The notes: generated by a model not told the origin, from the letters alone. A stretch of 42,619 nt of DNA from CAZGCA01 sp964524145 (GCA_964524145.1 CAZGCA010000056.1:1-42619); one strand, 5' to 3'; counted from the stretch's first letter, positions 23,244-31,602 are shown. Program-made: numbers and translations.

Positions 23244-24572
23244 ATGAAAAGGTTTCTATTGTTCCTGATCTCTGCGTTTGTCGCGCTCGTCGGTCTTACC
23301 GGTTGCGGTAGAGAATCAGGTGCCCCGGAGGCACCCGGGGAGACCGCAGCAGTCGAGCCTGCCGGTTCTGTCGAGGTGGTGCTGTGGCACAACCAGACGC
23401 TCCGGAACGCTGAAGTGCTTGAGCAGATAGCTCAATCGTTCACATCCGCCGTCCCGGAGGTGCGCATCAAGCTCGAGTATTCGGGAAACTACGGGCAGAT
23501 ATATCAGAAGGTGATGGCCAATATCCAGGCGGGATCACTCCCGGACATGGTGGTTGCCTACGAGAGCATGGTCTCGGAGTACGCGCGGGCCAATGTGGTA
23601 ACTTCACTTGACAACTACGTCGCGGACCCCGATCACGGGTTGAGCGCCACGGACCTGGCGGACATCTTTCCCGCGTTCCTCGACACAAACAGGTATCCGC
23701 ATTTCGACAACAAGATGCTCTCCTTTCCTTTCTGCAAGAGCGACCTGATGATGTACTGCAACATGGACATGCTGAACGAAGCCGGCATTGAGTCTCCACC
23801 CAGGACATGGACCGAGTTTGTCGCGGCTTGCCGGGCGGTCAAGGCCAAACTCGGCCTGCCGGGGTACGCTCTCTCGATAGACGCATCCACGGTTAACGGG
23901 ATGATATACTCGCGGCGCGGCCGGGTCTACGATCCCGTCACAAACAAGGCGCTCTACGACAGTCCCGAGTCGCTCGCTGTTTTCAAGACGATCGAGCAGC
24001 TCTTTGCCGAGAAGATCGCCTACCACGTCGCACCCCGCAGTTATGACGATGTGAGAGACCTTGCGTCCGGCCGTACTGCAATGATCCTGCGCACCAGCGC
24101 AACACGACCCTTCGTGTACCGGGACGTCGCCGGCAGGTTTCGCCTCGAGATGGCTATGATCCCCCAGGTGGACCCGGGAAACCCCGTGACGGTTCTCTTC
24201 GGGCCGAATATCTGCGTCTTCAAAACCTCGCCGGAAAGGCAGCTTGCATCGTGGCGATTTCTGAAGTCCTTTGCATCGGCTGAGGTAACGAGCATCTGGG
24301 CCGCTCGAACCGGCTACCTGCCGGTGAGACAGTCGGCGGCCAAGACCGAGATACTGCAACGGTTCTTCTCAACAGAACCCATCAACCGGCGCGCGTTTGA
24401 CGCGTTGCCGTATGCCCGTCCCGAGCCAAACGTCTTCGGCTGGCAGGAAGTCCGGGCACTGGTTGAACGGGCCGAGACTACCGTTGTGACGGGACTGAAA
24501 AGTGCCCAGGAAGCAGTCGAGGAGCTTGCCGCGAAAGCCGACCATGCCCTAGCGGAGGCGCGCGAGACATGA
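23244..24572 (+). CDS. ABC-transporter solute-binding lipoprotein, family 1 (sugar type)
   Basis: A 442-residue extracellular solute-binding protein of the UgpB/MalE type. The signal ends in the lipobox GLTGC with Cys21. VEVVLWHNQT is the usual first strand. LPDMVVAYES and the NMDMLNEAGIESPPRTWTEF segment are typical of carbohydrate binders, and the AEVTSIWAARTGYLPVR segment is the family's C-terminal signature. Loaded protein normally delivers sugar or sugar phosphate to MalF/MalG-type permeases, but none are encoded on either side, so its permease must lie elsewhere. gaggag lies eleven bases before the ATG. It is separated from accA by a promoter-containing gap. Confidence 0.87.
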   Translation: MKRFLLFLISAFVALVGLTGCGRESGAPEAPGETAAVEPAGSVEVVLWHNQTLRNAEVLEQIAQSFTSAVPEVRIKLEYSGNYGQIYQKVMANIQAGSLPDMVVAYESMVSEYARANVVTSLDNYVADPDHGLSATDLADIFPAFLDTNRYPHFDNKMLSFPFCKSDLMMYCNMDMLNEAGIESPPRTWTEFVAACRAVKAKLGLPGYALSIDASTVNGMIYSRRGRVYDPVTNKALYDSPESLAVFKTIEQLFAEKIAYHVAPRSYDDVRDLASGRTAMILRTSATRPFVYRDVAGRFRLEMAMIPQVDPGNPVTVLFGPNICVFKTSPERQLASWRFLKSFASAEVTSIWAARTGYLPVRQSAAKTEILQRFFSTEPINRRAFDALPYARPEPNVFGWQEVRALVERAETTVVTGLKSAQEAVEELAAKADHALAEARET

Positions 24573-24598
24573 GGCTATCGAGACCCTCCGGCAGCCGG

Positions 24599-24627
24599 TT
24601 GTTATCAATTGAGAAATGTGCTACGAT
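24599..24627 (+). promoter_or_regulatory. Possible promoter of accA
   Basis: TTGTTA (24599-24604) and TACGAT (24622-24627) are separated by 17 bases. Both boxes are imperfect. The leader to accA would be about 130 bases and contains a small ORF at 24662 and a small TTACT/AGTAA hairpin (24711-24723). Confidence 0.35.
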
Positions 24628-24661
24628 ATGTCTGGATGATCCGACCGTGGAGGAGTGTGAT

Positions 24662-24754
24662 ATGGATGGGGTTTGCGAGGGCAGATGTCATCCAACGAAA
24701 GGTTTTAGCGTTACTATTAGTAAAGGGAAGTACTGTGTCCGGCACAGGGTGTAA
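24662..24754 (+). CDS. Possible 30-residue leader peptide before accA
   Basis: An ATG at 24662 has ggaggag six bases before it and opens 30 codons beginning MDGVCEGRCHPTKG, with three Cys and a basic end. Its stop is part of the taaggag that serves as accA's ribosome-binding site, so its translation could couple to accA. No family is recognised. It could equally be fortuitous. Confidence 0.3.
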   Translation: MDGVCEGRCHPTKGFSVTISKGKYCVRHRV

Positions 24755-24766
24755 GGAGAAACGGCA

Positions 24767-25762
24767 ATGGTGACCGACCGGCGTCCGCCGAGTCGTGTAA
24801 CGGACGGGCTTGCCTTCGACCGGAAGATCCTCGAGCTCGAGCATCGCATCGAGACGTTAAAGGCTGTCTCTCAGGAGGATTCGATCGACATCTCCTCCGA
24901 GCTGAAAAGCCTTGAGGAACGGTTGCACCGCGAGCAGAAGGAGATATTCGACCATCTCACGCCCTGGCAGCACGTTCAGCTCGCCAGACACGCCGCGCGA
25001 CCCCGCACCCTGGATCTCATCGAGTTGATGATGACCGACTTTGTCGAGCTTCACGGCGACAGACGATTTGGGGATGACAGGGCTGTAGTTGCGGGTCTCG
25101 CCCGGCTCGACGGACGACCTGTTATAGTCGTGGGTCATCAGAAAGGCTCGGACACCAAGGAGCGGATCGAGCGGAACTTCGGCATGCCTCGGCCGGAAGG
25201 GTATCGCAAGGCTCTGCGCGTGATGAAGCTGGCGGAGAAGTTCGGTCGGCCGGTGATCTCTCTGGTCGACACGCCTGCTGCCGACCCGGGAGCGGGCTCC
25301 GAAGAGCGAGGCCAGGCTGAGGCAATCGCGTACAACCTGCGCGAGATGGCCCGGCTTCGCGTTCCGATAGTCGTGGCGGTGATAGGCGAGGGCGGCAGCG
25401 GCGGCGCACTCGCTATCGGCGTGGGCGATATAGTGTTGATGCTCGAGTATGCCGTCTACACCGTCTGTCCTCCCGAAGCGTGCGCAGCGATACTGTGGAA
25501 AGACTCCACCAAGGCGGACGTGGCGGCTGGCGCAATGGGCATCACGGTTGACGAGCTGTACAAGCTCAAGATCATTGACAAGATCGTCAAGGAACCGTTT
25601 GGCGGCGCGCATCGCAACCATGAAAAGATGGCTGCGACACTGAAACAGGAGATCGTCGGGGCGCTCGACGAGCTGTCACGCCTTTCGCCGGAGGAACTGG
25701 TCGAGCGGAGGCACGAGAAGTTCCGGCGTATGGGCGCCTTTGCTGAAAGCGGTCAGTTGTGA
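24767..25762 (+). CDS. accA: Acetyl-CoA carboxylase carboxyltransferase subunit alpha
   Basis: A 331-residue protein of normal AccA length. With AccD it transfers the carboxyl group from biotin on AccB to acetyl-CoA, making malonyl-CoA for fatty acid synthesis in the cytoplasm. The N-terminal coiled region (LDFRKILELEHRI-type) precedes LTPWQHVQLARHAARP and DFVELHGDRRFGDD. The crotonase-fold core has VVGHQKG, FGMPRPEGYRKALR, DTPAADPGAGSEERGQ and IGEGGSGGALAIGVGD. ggag lies eight bases before the ATG. The stop overlaps the GTG of the yggU-like gene by four bases. accD is not in the window. Confidence 0.97.
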   Translation: MVTDRRPPSRVTDGLAFDRKILELEHRIETLKAVSQEDSIDISSELKSLEERLHREQKEIFDHLTPWQHVQLARHAARPRTLDLIELMMTDFVELHGDRRFGDDRAVVAGLARLDGRPVIVVGHQKGSDTKERIERNFGMPRPEGYRKALRVMKLAEKFGRPVISLVDTPAADPGAGSEERGQAEAIAYNLREMARLRVPIVVAVIGEGGSGGALAIGVGDIVLMLEYAVYTVCPPEACAAILWKDSTKADVAAGAMGITVDELYKLKIIDKIVKEPFGGAHRNHEKMAATLKQEIVGALDELSRLSPEELVERRHEKFRRMGAFAESGQL

Positions 25763-26073
25763 ACGGGGTCGAACGCGAAACGTTTATCTCGACCACGGAC
25801 GACGGAGTGGATATACGTGTATGGGTACAGCCGCGAGCTTCACGAGACGCAATAGCCGGGGAGTACCGCGGCTGTTTGCGTGTCTACGTGAGCGCGCCTC
25901 CCGTCAGGGGTGGGGCGAACAAAGCCGTGGAACTCCTGTTCTCGAAGCTGCTGGACGTTAGCAAGGGCTCGGTATCCGTCATGGAGGGCAAAACACAGAG
26001 AGAAAAGGTTGTGCGGGTTGTTGGCGTTGGTGTGGATGAGATAAAGGAGGCGTTGGCTCAGAGAAAACATTAA
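25759..26073 (+). CDS. DUF167/YggU-family protein
   Basis: A 104-residue protein of the YggU/DUF167 family. It has the family signature VWVQPRASRDAIAGEY, then LRVYVSAPPVRGGANKAVELL and a C-terminal GKTQREKVVRV strand. The family is small, cytoplasmic and widespread; its biochemical role is not known. The start is a GTG that overlaps the accA stop (GTGA), so translation is coupled to accA. Confidence 0.88.
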   Translation: MNGVERETFISTTDDGVDIRVWVQPRASRDAIAGEYRGCLRVYVSAPPVRGGANKAVELLFSKLLDVSKGSVSVMEGKTQREKVVRVVGVGVDEIKEALAQRKH

Positions 26074-26159
26074 GAGGGTTGTGCGGATACGGGTTTGACA
26101 GAGCAAGTTGCAGAGACGAGGAAGGTTCATAGCCACTAATATGGAAAGGAATTCTCATC

Positions 26160-27197
26160 ATGGTTTTGCGAATAATCAAGCTAGTGTTTATACTCGCGTG
26201 TGGTGCCGTTGGGTATCTGGCCGGCAAGACGATACAGCCCGAACTATGGCTCTACTGGGCCGTTCCCGCAGCCATCGGCGTCATCGTCGCCGGAATCCTG
26301 ATCTTCATTGAGAGCCGGCTGGACAAGAGCACGTTCGAGAGGCTTATGCCGCCCGTGCTCGGTCTCTTTGTGGGGCTTGTGGCGGGCGAGTTTCTTGTGA
26401 GGTATGTGTGCCCTCTATGGTTCCCGAACATCACGGAGCCTGTACAGTTCTTCATGACATCGTCGCTCATGTTGGTGCTCGGCTACTTCGGACTCATTCT
26501 GGGCGTTACGAAAACGGCGAACCTGGGGTTCATATCCACCGCCCAGTTGCGGGACAGGTTCGGTGGCGTGGATGCCAAAATACTGGATACGAGCGTGATC
26601 ATCGATGGCCGCGTAGCCGACATTGTAAGGATCGGCTTTATCGAAGGCCGAATCATCATACCTTCGTTTGTGTTGAAGGAACTGCAGCAAATAGCTGACT
26701 CGGCCGATAGCATCAAGCGGGCTCGCGGCAGGCGCGGGCTGGATATCGTGCACGAGATTCAGACGACCCGCGACAGGAGAATCGCCGTGGATGTCGTCAA
26801 CGAGGAGATTCCCGACGTAGCAGAGGTCGACGCGAAGCTGGTCACTCTGGCGAAGCAGCTCGACGCGAAGATAGTCACGAACGACTTCAACTTGAACAAG
26901 GTCGCTCAAATCCAGGGCGTTTCGGTGCTCAACATAAACGATCTGGCTAATGCGCTTAAGCCGGCGGTGCTGCCAGACGAGACAATGACCGTCAAGCTTA
27001 TCAAGGAGGGGAAGGAGCCGTCACAGGGTGTCGGATATCTGGATGACGGGACGATGGTCGTCGTCGACGGCGGCAAACACTATCTCGGCCAGCAGGTGAG
27101 CGTTGTCGTGACCAGCGTGCTCCAGACAGCCGCCGGCAGAATGATATTCGCCCGCATCGAGCGAGTGCTCTCGCAGTCCCGGTCGAGGAGACGCTAG
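26160..27197 (+). CDS. Membrane PIN/TRAM-domain protein (YacL-like)
   Basis: A 345-residue protein. The N terminus has about four membrane segments (residues about 3-115). Next is a PIN nuclease-like domain (about 137-258) with LDTSVIIDGRVADI carrying the first acidic residue, a central Glu in VLKELQQIADS and VTNDFNLNKVA near its end. A TRAM RNA-binding-type domain follows (about 280-338, with GVGYLDDGTMVVVDGG). This is the architecture of Bacillus YacL, which also precedes ispD and ispF. PIN domains usually cut RNA; the target is unknown. aaagga lies nine bases before the ATG. Confidence 0.9.
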   Translation: MVLRIIKLVFILACGAVGYLAGKTIQPELWLYWAVPAAIGVIVAGILIFIESRLDKSTFERLMPPVLGLFVGLVAGEFLVRYVCPLWFPNITEPVQFFMTSSLMLVLGYFGLILGVTKTANLGFISTAQLRDRFGGVDAKILDTSVIIDGRVADIVRIGFIEGRIIIPSFVLKELQQIADSADSIKRARGRRGLDIVHEIQTTRDRRIAVDVVNEEIPDVAEVDAKLVTLAKQLDAKIVTNDFNLNKVAQIQGVSVLNINDLANALKPAVLPDETMTVKLIKEGKEPSQGVGYLDDGTMVVVDGGKHYLGQQVSVVVTSVLQTAAGRMIFARIERVLSQSRSRRR

Positions 27198-27261
27198 CGC
27201 TGAGCGGAGTAGCGGTTGACCCGGTCCGGACGGTGACGCGTGTGGTGGAGGTAGCCTCACG

Positions 27262-27957
27262 ATCGAAGATATAGCCGTTCTCATAGCTGCCGGCGGCAAA
27301 GGCGTTCGCATGGGCTCGATCACGCCGAAGTCTTTCCTCGATCTCGAGGGACGGCCAATCGTTTTGCGAACGCTCGACGTCTTCGTCAATTTGGGCCTGG
27401 CACAGGATCTCGTGATAGTAACCGCCGGCGGCGACGTCGAGCCGATGCGTTTACTCGTCGAAGCCGCGTTTGGTGAGAGGCTCAAGCCGGCTATCGTCAG
27501 TGGTGGTCCGGTCAGGCAGGAATCCGTGTACAACGGGCTACAAGCCATTGGCTCCGGCGCCGGCATTGTCGTGATTCACGACGCCGTCCGGCCCTTTGTC
27601 GAGCCGCGATGCGTCACTGAATCCATCGAAGCTGCAAGAGCACACGGTGCCGCTATCGTCGCCTGTCCGGCAGTCGATACGATAGTCGAGGCCGAGCCCG
27701 ACGGGTTCCTTTCCCAAACGCTTAACCGCGAGTCGCTCTGGCACGTGCAGACGCCGCAGACGTTTCGCCGGGAGCTGATCGTCGAAGCCCACGAAAACGC
27801 CCGCAAGGACGGGGTCGTGGCAACGGACGACGCGGCTCTCGTGCGACGCATGGATCGTCCCGTCTGCATAGTCAGGGGCGCGCGCAGCAACATCAAGATA
27901 ACAACGCCCGAGGATCTTGCATTCGCGTCCGAACTTGTGAGGAGTTCCTCGACATGA
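27262..27957 (+). CDS. ispD: 2-C-methyl-D-erythritol 4-phosphate cytidylyltransferase, with no canonical start codon
   Basis: Makes CDP-methylerythritol from methylerythritol phosphate and CTP, the third step of the MEP isoprenoid pathway. The family loop LIAAGGKGVRMG is partly encoded upstream of the first ATG (27310), so that ATG cannot be the real start. Reading back in frame, no ATG, GTG or TTG occurs before the in-frame TGA. ggaggt (27247-27252) points to ATC at 27262 (nine bases) or ACG at 27259 (six bases); 27262 is used here and gives 231 residues, the usual length. Other motifs: PKSFLDLEGRP, HDAVRPFVEP, HVQTPQTFRRE and TDDAALV. It overlaps ispF by four bases. Confidence 0.93.
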   Translation: MEDIAVLIAAGGKGVRMGSITPKSFLDLEGRPIVLRTLDVFVNLGLAQDLVIVTAGGDVEPMRLLVEAAFGERLKPAIVSGGPVRQESVYNGLQAIGSGAGIVVIHDAVRPFVEPRCVTESIEAARAHGAAIVACPAVDTIVEAEPDGFLSQTLNRESLWHVQTPQTFRRELIVEAHENARKDGVVATDDAALVRRMDRPVCIVRGARSNIKITTPEDLAFASELVRSSST

Positions 27958-28445
27958 CCGTCCGAACGGGTTTGGGCTACGATATCCATCGGCTTGCCGA
28001 CGGCAGACGGCTGGTACTTGGCGGCGTCGAGATCGAGCATCCCCGGGGCTTGCTGGGCCATTCGGATGCTGACGTGCTCGCCCACGCCGTTATAGACGCA
28101 CTGCTCGGCGCTGCCGCTCTCGGCGACATAGGCACGCATTTCCCCGATACGGACGAGCAATACAAGGACGCCGACAGCTGCGCGTTGCTGGCGACCGTGG
28201 CGTCAATGGTCCGGGGGCACGGGTTCGACATTCTCAACGTCGACTCGACCGTCGTGGCGCGCGCGCCGAAGCTTGCCCCGCACATCGCCCCTATACGCTC
28301 GCGATTGGCCGAAGCGATGGATCTGCCGCTCGACCGCGTCTCCGTCAAGGCCAAGACCGGCGACGAACTGGGGCCGGTCGGGGAAGGCAGGGCGATAGCG
28401 GCCTATGCTATTGCTCTCGTTCGTTGCGGACCCGAAGGGGATTGA
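27954..28445 (+). CDS. ispF: 2-C-methyl-D-erythritol 2,4-cyclodiphosphate synthase
   Basis: A 163-residue protein of normal IspF length. It cyclises CDP-methylerythritol 2-phosphate to methylerythritol cyclodiphosphate, releasing CMP, as a zinc-dependent trimer. The metal ligands are in GYDIHRL (Asp and His), and the second His is in LLGHSDADVLAHAVIDALLGA. The substrate loop reads DIGTHFPDTDEQYKDADS and the C-terminal VKAKTGDELGPVGEG is typical. The ATG overlaps the ispD stop (ATGA), so expression is coupled. Separate ispD and ispF are seen here, not the fused form found in some bacteria. Confidence 0.97.
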   Translation: MTVRTGLGYDIHRLADGRRLVLGGVEIEHPRGLLGHSDADVLAHAVIDALLGAAALGDIGTHFPDTDEQYKDADSCALLATVASMVRGHGFDILNVDSTVVARAPKLAPHIAPIRSRLAEAMDLPLDRVSVKAKTGDELGPVGEGRAIAAYAIALVRCGPEGD

Positions 28446-28457
28446 GCCCGCAAAGCC

Positions 28458-29219
28458 GTGGCCTATGAACACACCAGTCAGAAACGCAAACAGCGACTCG
28501 ACCAGCTCGTCTTCGAACACAAGCTCGCCCCGACCCGTGAACAGGCCCGGCGGTTAATACTCGCCGGCAAGATATTCGTCGACGGCCAGCGCATAGACAA
28601 ACCCGGCAAGAAGATGTCCGCGGACTGCAAGGTCGAGCTCCACGGTGCTCAACCCAAGTACGTCAGCCGCGGCGGTGAGAAGCTTGAATCGGCCATCGAG
28701 CAGTTCAACCCGGACGTCGACGGGTGCGTGGCAATCGACGTCGGCGCGTCTACCGGCGGGTTCACCGACTGCCTGCTGCAACACGGAGCCCGCAGAGTCT
28801 ACGCCGTCGACGTCGGTTACGGACAGTTCGCGTGGAAGCTCAGGCAGGATCCACGGGTAGAGCTTATCGAACGAACCAACATCAGGTACTTCGACCCCGC
28901 TATACTCGACGAACAACCGTCTCTGGCGACGATAGACGTCTCGTTCATAGGTCTCAGGCTTGTCCTGCCGGTAGTCGCAGACCTGCTGACGCCCGACGGC
29001 GGGATCATCGCTCTCGTGAAACCGCAGTTCGAGGCCCCTCGCGAGAAAGTCGGCAAAGGAGGCGTCGTTCGCGACCCTGCCGCACGCGACGAAGCCGTCG
29101 AATCCGTCCGGAACGCCGCACTCGAGATCGGCCTCACCGTCGCCGGCACCATACCCTCGCCGCTCGCCGGCCCCGCCGGCAACATCGAGTTCTTCATCTA
29201 CCTGCACAAACGTCCCTGA
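28458..29219 (+). CDS. tlyA: TlyA-family rRNA (cytidine-2'-O)-methyltransferase
   Basis: A 253-residue protein, normal for the TlyA/hemolysin A family. An N-terminal S4 RNA-binding domain (about 10-70, RLDQLVFEHKLAPTREQARRL) is followed by an FtsJ-like methyltransferase with the SAM loop DVGASTGGFTDCLL and the YAVDVGYGQFAWKLR strand. The late Lys of the catalytic set is in LVKPQFEA. TlyA proteins methylate ribosomal RNA cytidines; some are called hemolysins for historical reasons. The start is a GTG at 28458, 12 bases after ispF, with no strong ribosome-binding site. The ATG six bases later is out of frame. Confidence 0.9.
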   Translation: MAYEHTSQKRKQRLDQLVFEHKLAPTREQARRLILAGKIFVDGQRIDKPGKKMSADCKVELHGAQPKYVSRGGEKLESAIEQFNPDVDGCVAIDVGASTGGFTDCLLQHGARRVYAVDVGYGQFAWKLRQDPRVELIERTNIRYFDPAILDEQPSLATIDVSFIGLRLVLPVVADLLTPDGGIIALVKPQFEAPREKVGKGGVVRDPAARDEAVESVRNAALEIGLTVAGTIPSPLAGPAGNIEFFIYLHKRP

Positions 29220-29233
29220 CCGAACGCCATTCA

Positions 29234-29242
29234 TGTTATAAT
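29234..29242 (+). promoter_or_regulatory. Extended -10 promoter of the Bmp-family lipoprotein
   Basis: TG-t-TATAAT: the TATAAT box is at 29237-29242 and the TG at 29234-29235. No good -35 lies at the proper distance, which fits an extended -10 promoter. Confidence 0.45.
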
Positions 29243-29287
29243 GTGCCCGTGAAACGCTACGGATTTGTTCCAATCAAAAGGCAAGCC

Positions 29288-30316
29288 GTGAGACTGAAGC
29301 CTTTGTCTGCCCTGCTGCCACTTGTCCTGGCGAGCGTTGTTGCCGGTTGTGCTCCCCGGGACGAAGCGCCCGCGAGCGATATTCCCCGTGTCCGGGTGGG
29401 GATGGTCTTTGACGCGGGCGGCAAGGACGACAAATCCTTCAACACCGCGTGCTGGACCGGTGCGGTACGCGCCCGGAAGGAGTTCGATATCGAGCTGAAA
29501 GACGTCGAGCCGGGCGATCCCTCCGCGGTCGAAGCCGCCATTCAGACGCTGGCCGACGCCGGGTTCGACCTGATAATAGGCGTGGGTGGCGCGAACGCGC
29601 CCCACCTCGAGGATGCCGCAAAACAGCACCCTGACCTGAAGTTTGCGGTCGTTGACGACGCGGGCGGTGTTCTACAACAACCCAACGGCGCGTCACTCGT
29701 CTTCGAAGAGCACGAAGGCGCGTTTCTCGTCGGGATGATAGCTGCCGCCAAGAGTCACACTGGCGTCATAGGGTTCGTCGGCGGCATGGACATTCCGCTG
29801 ATACGCAGGTTCGAGCTTGGATACGAGGCCGGCGCCAAACATATCAACCCCGACGTCGTCGTGTTGCAGAACTACGCCGGATCGACGGCCGGGGCGTGGA
29901 CCAACCCGAACCGGGGCAAAGAGCTCGCGAGGTCGCAGTACGACCGCAACGCCGACGTTATCTTCGCCGCCGCAGGCACAACCGGTCTCGGCGTATTCGA
30001 CGCTGCTGAACAGGAAAACAAGTATGTCATCGGTGTGGACGCCAACCAGAACTATCTCAAACCCGGCCACGTGCTCACCAGCATGCTCAAACGGTCCGAC
30101 GTCGCCGTCTACGAGACTATCAAGAGCGTCGTCAACGATGGGTTTGCCGGCGGCCGCAAGGTCTACTCTCTTCGCAACGACGGTATCGGATACGCCGTCG
30201 ACGACTACAACCGCGACATACTCCCGTCGGGTATCATCGAGCAGGTCGAGGAAGCCAAGCGCAGGATAGTCTCCGGCGAACTCGTCGTGCCGGACTATCT
30301 CAAAGAGAACACATGA
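29288..30316 (+). CDS. Bmp/PnrA-family substrate-binding lipoprotein (nucleoside type)
   Basis: A 342-residue lipoprotein with signal MRLKPLSALLPLVLASVVAGC (lipobox Cys21). The mature part is a two-lobe binding protein of the basic membrane protein family (BmpA, PnrA, Med): GMVFDAGGKDDKSFN, the ligand-loop LKFAVVDDAG, EEHEGAFLVGMIAA and FVGGMDIPLIRRFELGYEAG. Characterised members bind purine nucleosides for an ABC importer with NupO/P/Q-type subunits. The start is the GTG at 29288 with aaagg six bases upstream; the open frame extends far back across tlyA in another phase and that part is not coding. A matching type of ABC ATPase begins at 42489. Confidence 0.9.
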   Translation: MRLKPLSALLPLVLASVVAGCAPRDEAPASDIPRVRVGMVFDAGGKDDKSFNTACWTGAVRARKEFDIELKDVEPGDPSAVEAAIQTLADAGFDLIIGVGGANAPHLEDAAKQHPDLKFAVVDDAGGVLQQPNGASLVFEEHEGAFLVGMIAAAKSHTGVIGFVGGMDIPLIRRFELGYEAGAKHINPDVVVLQNYAGSTAGAWTNPNRGKELARSQYDRNADVIFAAAGTTGLGVFDAAEQENKYVIGVDANQNYLKPGHVLTSMLKRSDVAVYETIKSVVNDGFAGGRKVYSLRNDGIGYAVDDYNRDILPSGIIEQVEEAKRRIVSGELVVPDYLKENT

Positions 30317-30346
30317 ACAATTGTCTCTAGAAAAGGTACAGACAAA

Positions 30347-31513
30347 ATGAGAAACATTGCAGCGGTTCTCCCCTTATTGGTGGTCATGCTCCTGATGGGA
30401 GCCAGCTGCATCCACGCAGCGGAGCCGCCAAAGCAAGCCCGCAAGGAAGCGAAGAAGACCATCGATCTCCGAGCACTTCCGGGAACGAGCGTGACGGTGC
30501 TCGCTCAGGATTGCGGGTATTTCCCGGTTATCGCCAGGCTCGGCGGAGAACGCGTTATAGTCGTCTACCGGGCAGGCGGAGGCCACATGGGCATCGGCGG
30601 CAGGCTCGAAGCCGTCACGTCCTCGGACGGCGGCCAAACGTGGCGTAAACCGACGATAGTCGCCGATGGTCCGAAGGATGACCGCAACCCTGCTGTCGGC
30701 GTGACGCGGTCAGGCGATATCGTCGTCGCTTACCATGTCAACGGCAACTATGCCGGCCCCAAAGAGTACGTTCCGCAGAAGGGCGACTTCGCTACCGCGC
30801 TCACCCGGTCGTCGGACGGCGGCCGCACCTGGACCGAGCCGTACCCTCTCAACCTCCCCAGCTTCAACGGGATGTCGCCGTACGGCCAAACGTTTCACAT
30901 GACGGACGGGTCGCTCGCAATGCCCATCTACGGCATGCCGAAACGTGACGAGGACAAGATCCCCGGCGCAACAAAGGACGCGAGCTATCTCATCCGGTCG
31001 CGCGACGGCGGGAAGACGTGGGGCGAACCCATCGCTATCGCTCCGGAGATGAACGAGACGGCGTTCACGTACACGCGAGACGGCACTCTTGTCGCAGTTA
31101 TGAGAAGCGCAGAAAACGGAGCTCTCTACGTCACCCGCAGCCCGAACGAAGGCAAGAGCTGGTCGGAGCACGAGCACCTCGTCCAGATTCGGCCGGCGTG
31201 CATCACGCGGCTGTCAACCCACCAGTTGCTCGTCGTCTACGGGTACCGCAAGCACCCGTTCGGCGTGCGCGGCCTGATAGGCGACCCATCCGGCACGAAC
31301 TGGCGACACGACCGCGAGCTCGTCTTCGACGACACGCTCGGCAACGGCGACTGCGGGTACCCCAGCACGGTCCGGCTCGACAACGGCCGCATGCTGACCG
31401 TCTACTACTCGACCCGCGGCACCAGCGGAGACGCCTGGAACGACGAGGGCGCCCGCTGTGTTCTCGTCAGGTACCGCGAGAGCGAGATCCTGGACCAACT
31501 CGGCGACTTCTGA
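30347..31513 (+). CDS. Secreted Asp-box (BNR) sialidase-like protein
   Basis: A 388-residue protein. A signal peptide (LLVVMLLMGASCIHAA) precedes a six-bladed-propeller-like domain. Four Asp boxes are visible: SSDGGQTW (92-99), SSDGGRTW (155-162), SRDGGKTW (218-225) and the degenerate SPNEGKSW (265-272). This is the sialidase/neuraminidase superfamily fold. The RIP motif of GH33 sialidases is not seen at the N terminus, so true sialidase activity is doubtful. Other glycan-cleaving or binding roles are possible. It starts 30 bases after the lipoprotein gene and is probably in the same operon. Confidence 0.82.
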   Translation: MRNIAAVLPLLVVMLLMGASCIHAAEPPKQARKEAKKTIDLRALPGTSVTVLAQDCGYFPVIARLGGERVIVVYRAGGGHMGIGGRLEAVTSSDGGQTWRKPTIVADGPKDDRNPAVGVTRSGDIVVAYHVNGNYAGPKEYVPQKGDFATALTRSSDGGRTWTEPYPLNLPSFNGMSPYGQTFHMTDGSLAMPIYGMPKRDEDKIPGATKDASYLIRSRDGGKTWGEPIAIAPEMNETAFTYTRDGTLVAVMRSAENGALYVTRSPNEGKSWSEHEHLVQIRPACITRLSTHQLLVVYGYRKHPFGVRGLIGDPSGTNWRHDRELVFDDTLGNGDCGYPSTVRLDNGRMLTVYYSTRGTSGDAWNDEGARCVLVRYRESEILDQLGDF

Positions 31514-31573
31514 AGCCCGGACATATAGCATGCGATTTCAGCCGCATACGCCACAACTGCTACGCCGGGTTGG

Positions 31574-31602
31574 TTGACAGCCGCAGCGGAACAGTGTAGA
31601 AT
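31574..31602 (+). promoter_or_regulatory. Promoter of the gspA-gspB operon
   Basis: TTGACA (31574-31579) and TAGAAT (31597-31602) are separated by 17 bases. The leader is about 55 bases. Confidence 0.65.

Noticed and set aside
24569..24661. Open frame overlapping the solute-binding protein stop by ATGA
   Set aside because: No ribosome-binding site or protein-like composition for the first 31 codons; only the part from 24662 has support.
26095..26100. TTGACA as the -35 of a promoter for the PIN/TRAM gene
   Set aside because: No -10-like sequence lies 16-19 bases downstream.
28724..29287. Upstream extension of the Bmp lipoprotein frame
   Set aside because: It lies within tlyA in another phase, is Arg-rich, and a lipoprotein signal with its own ribosome-binding site begins at 29288.
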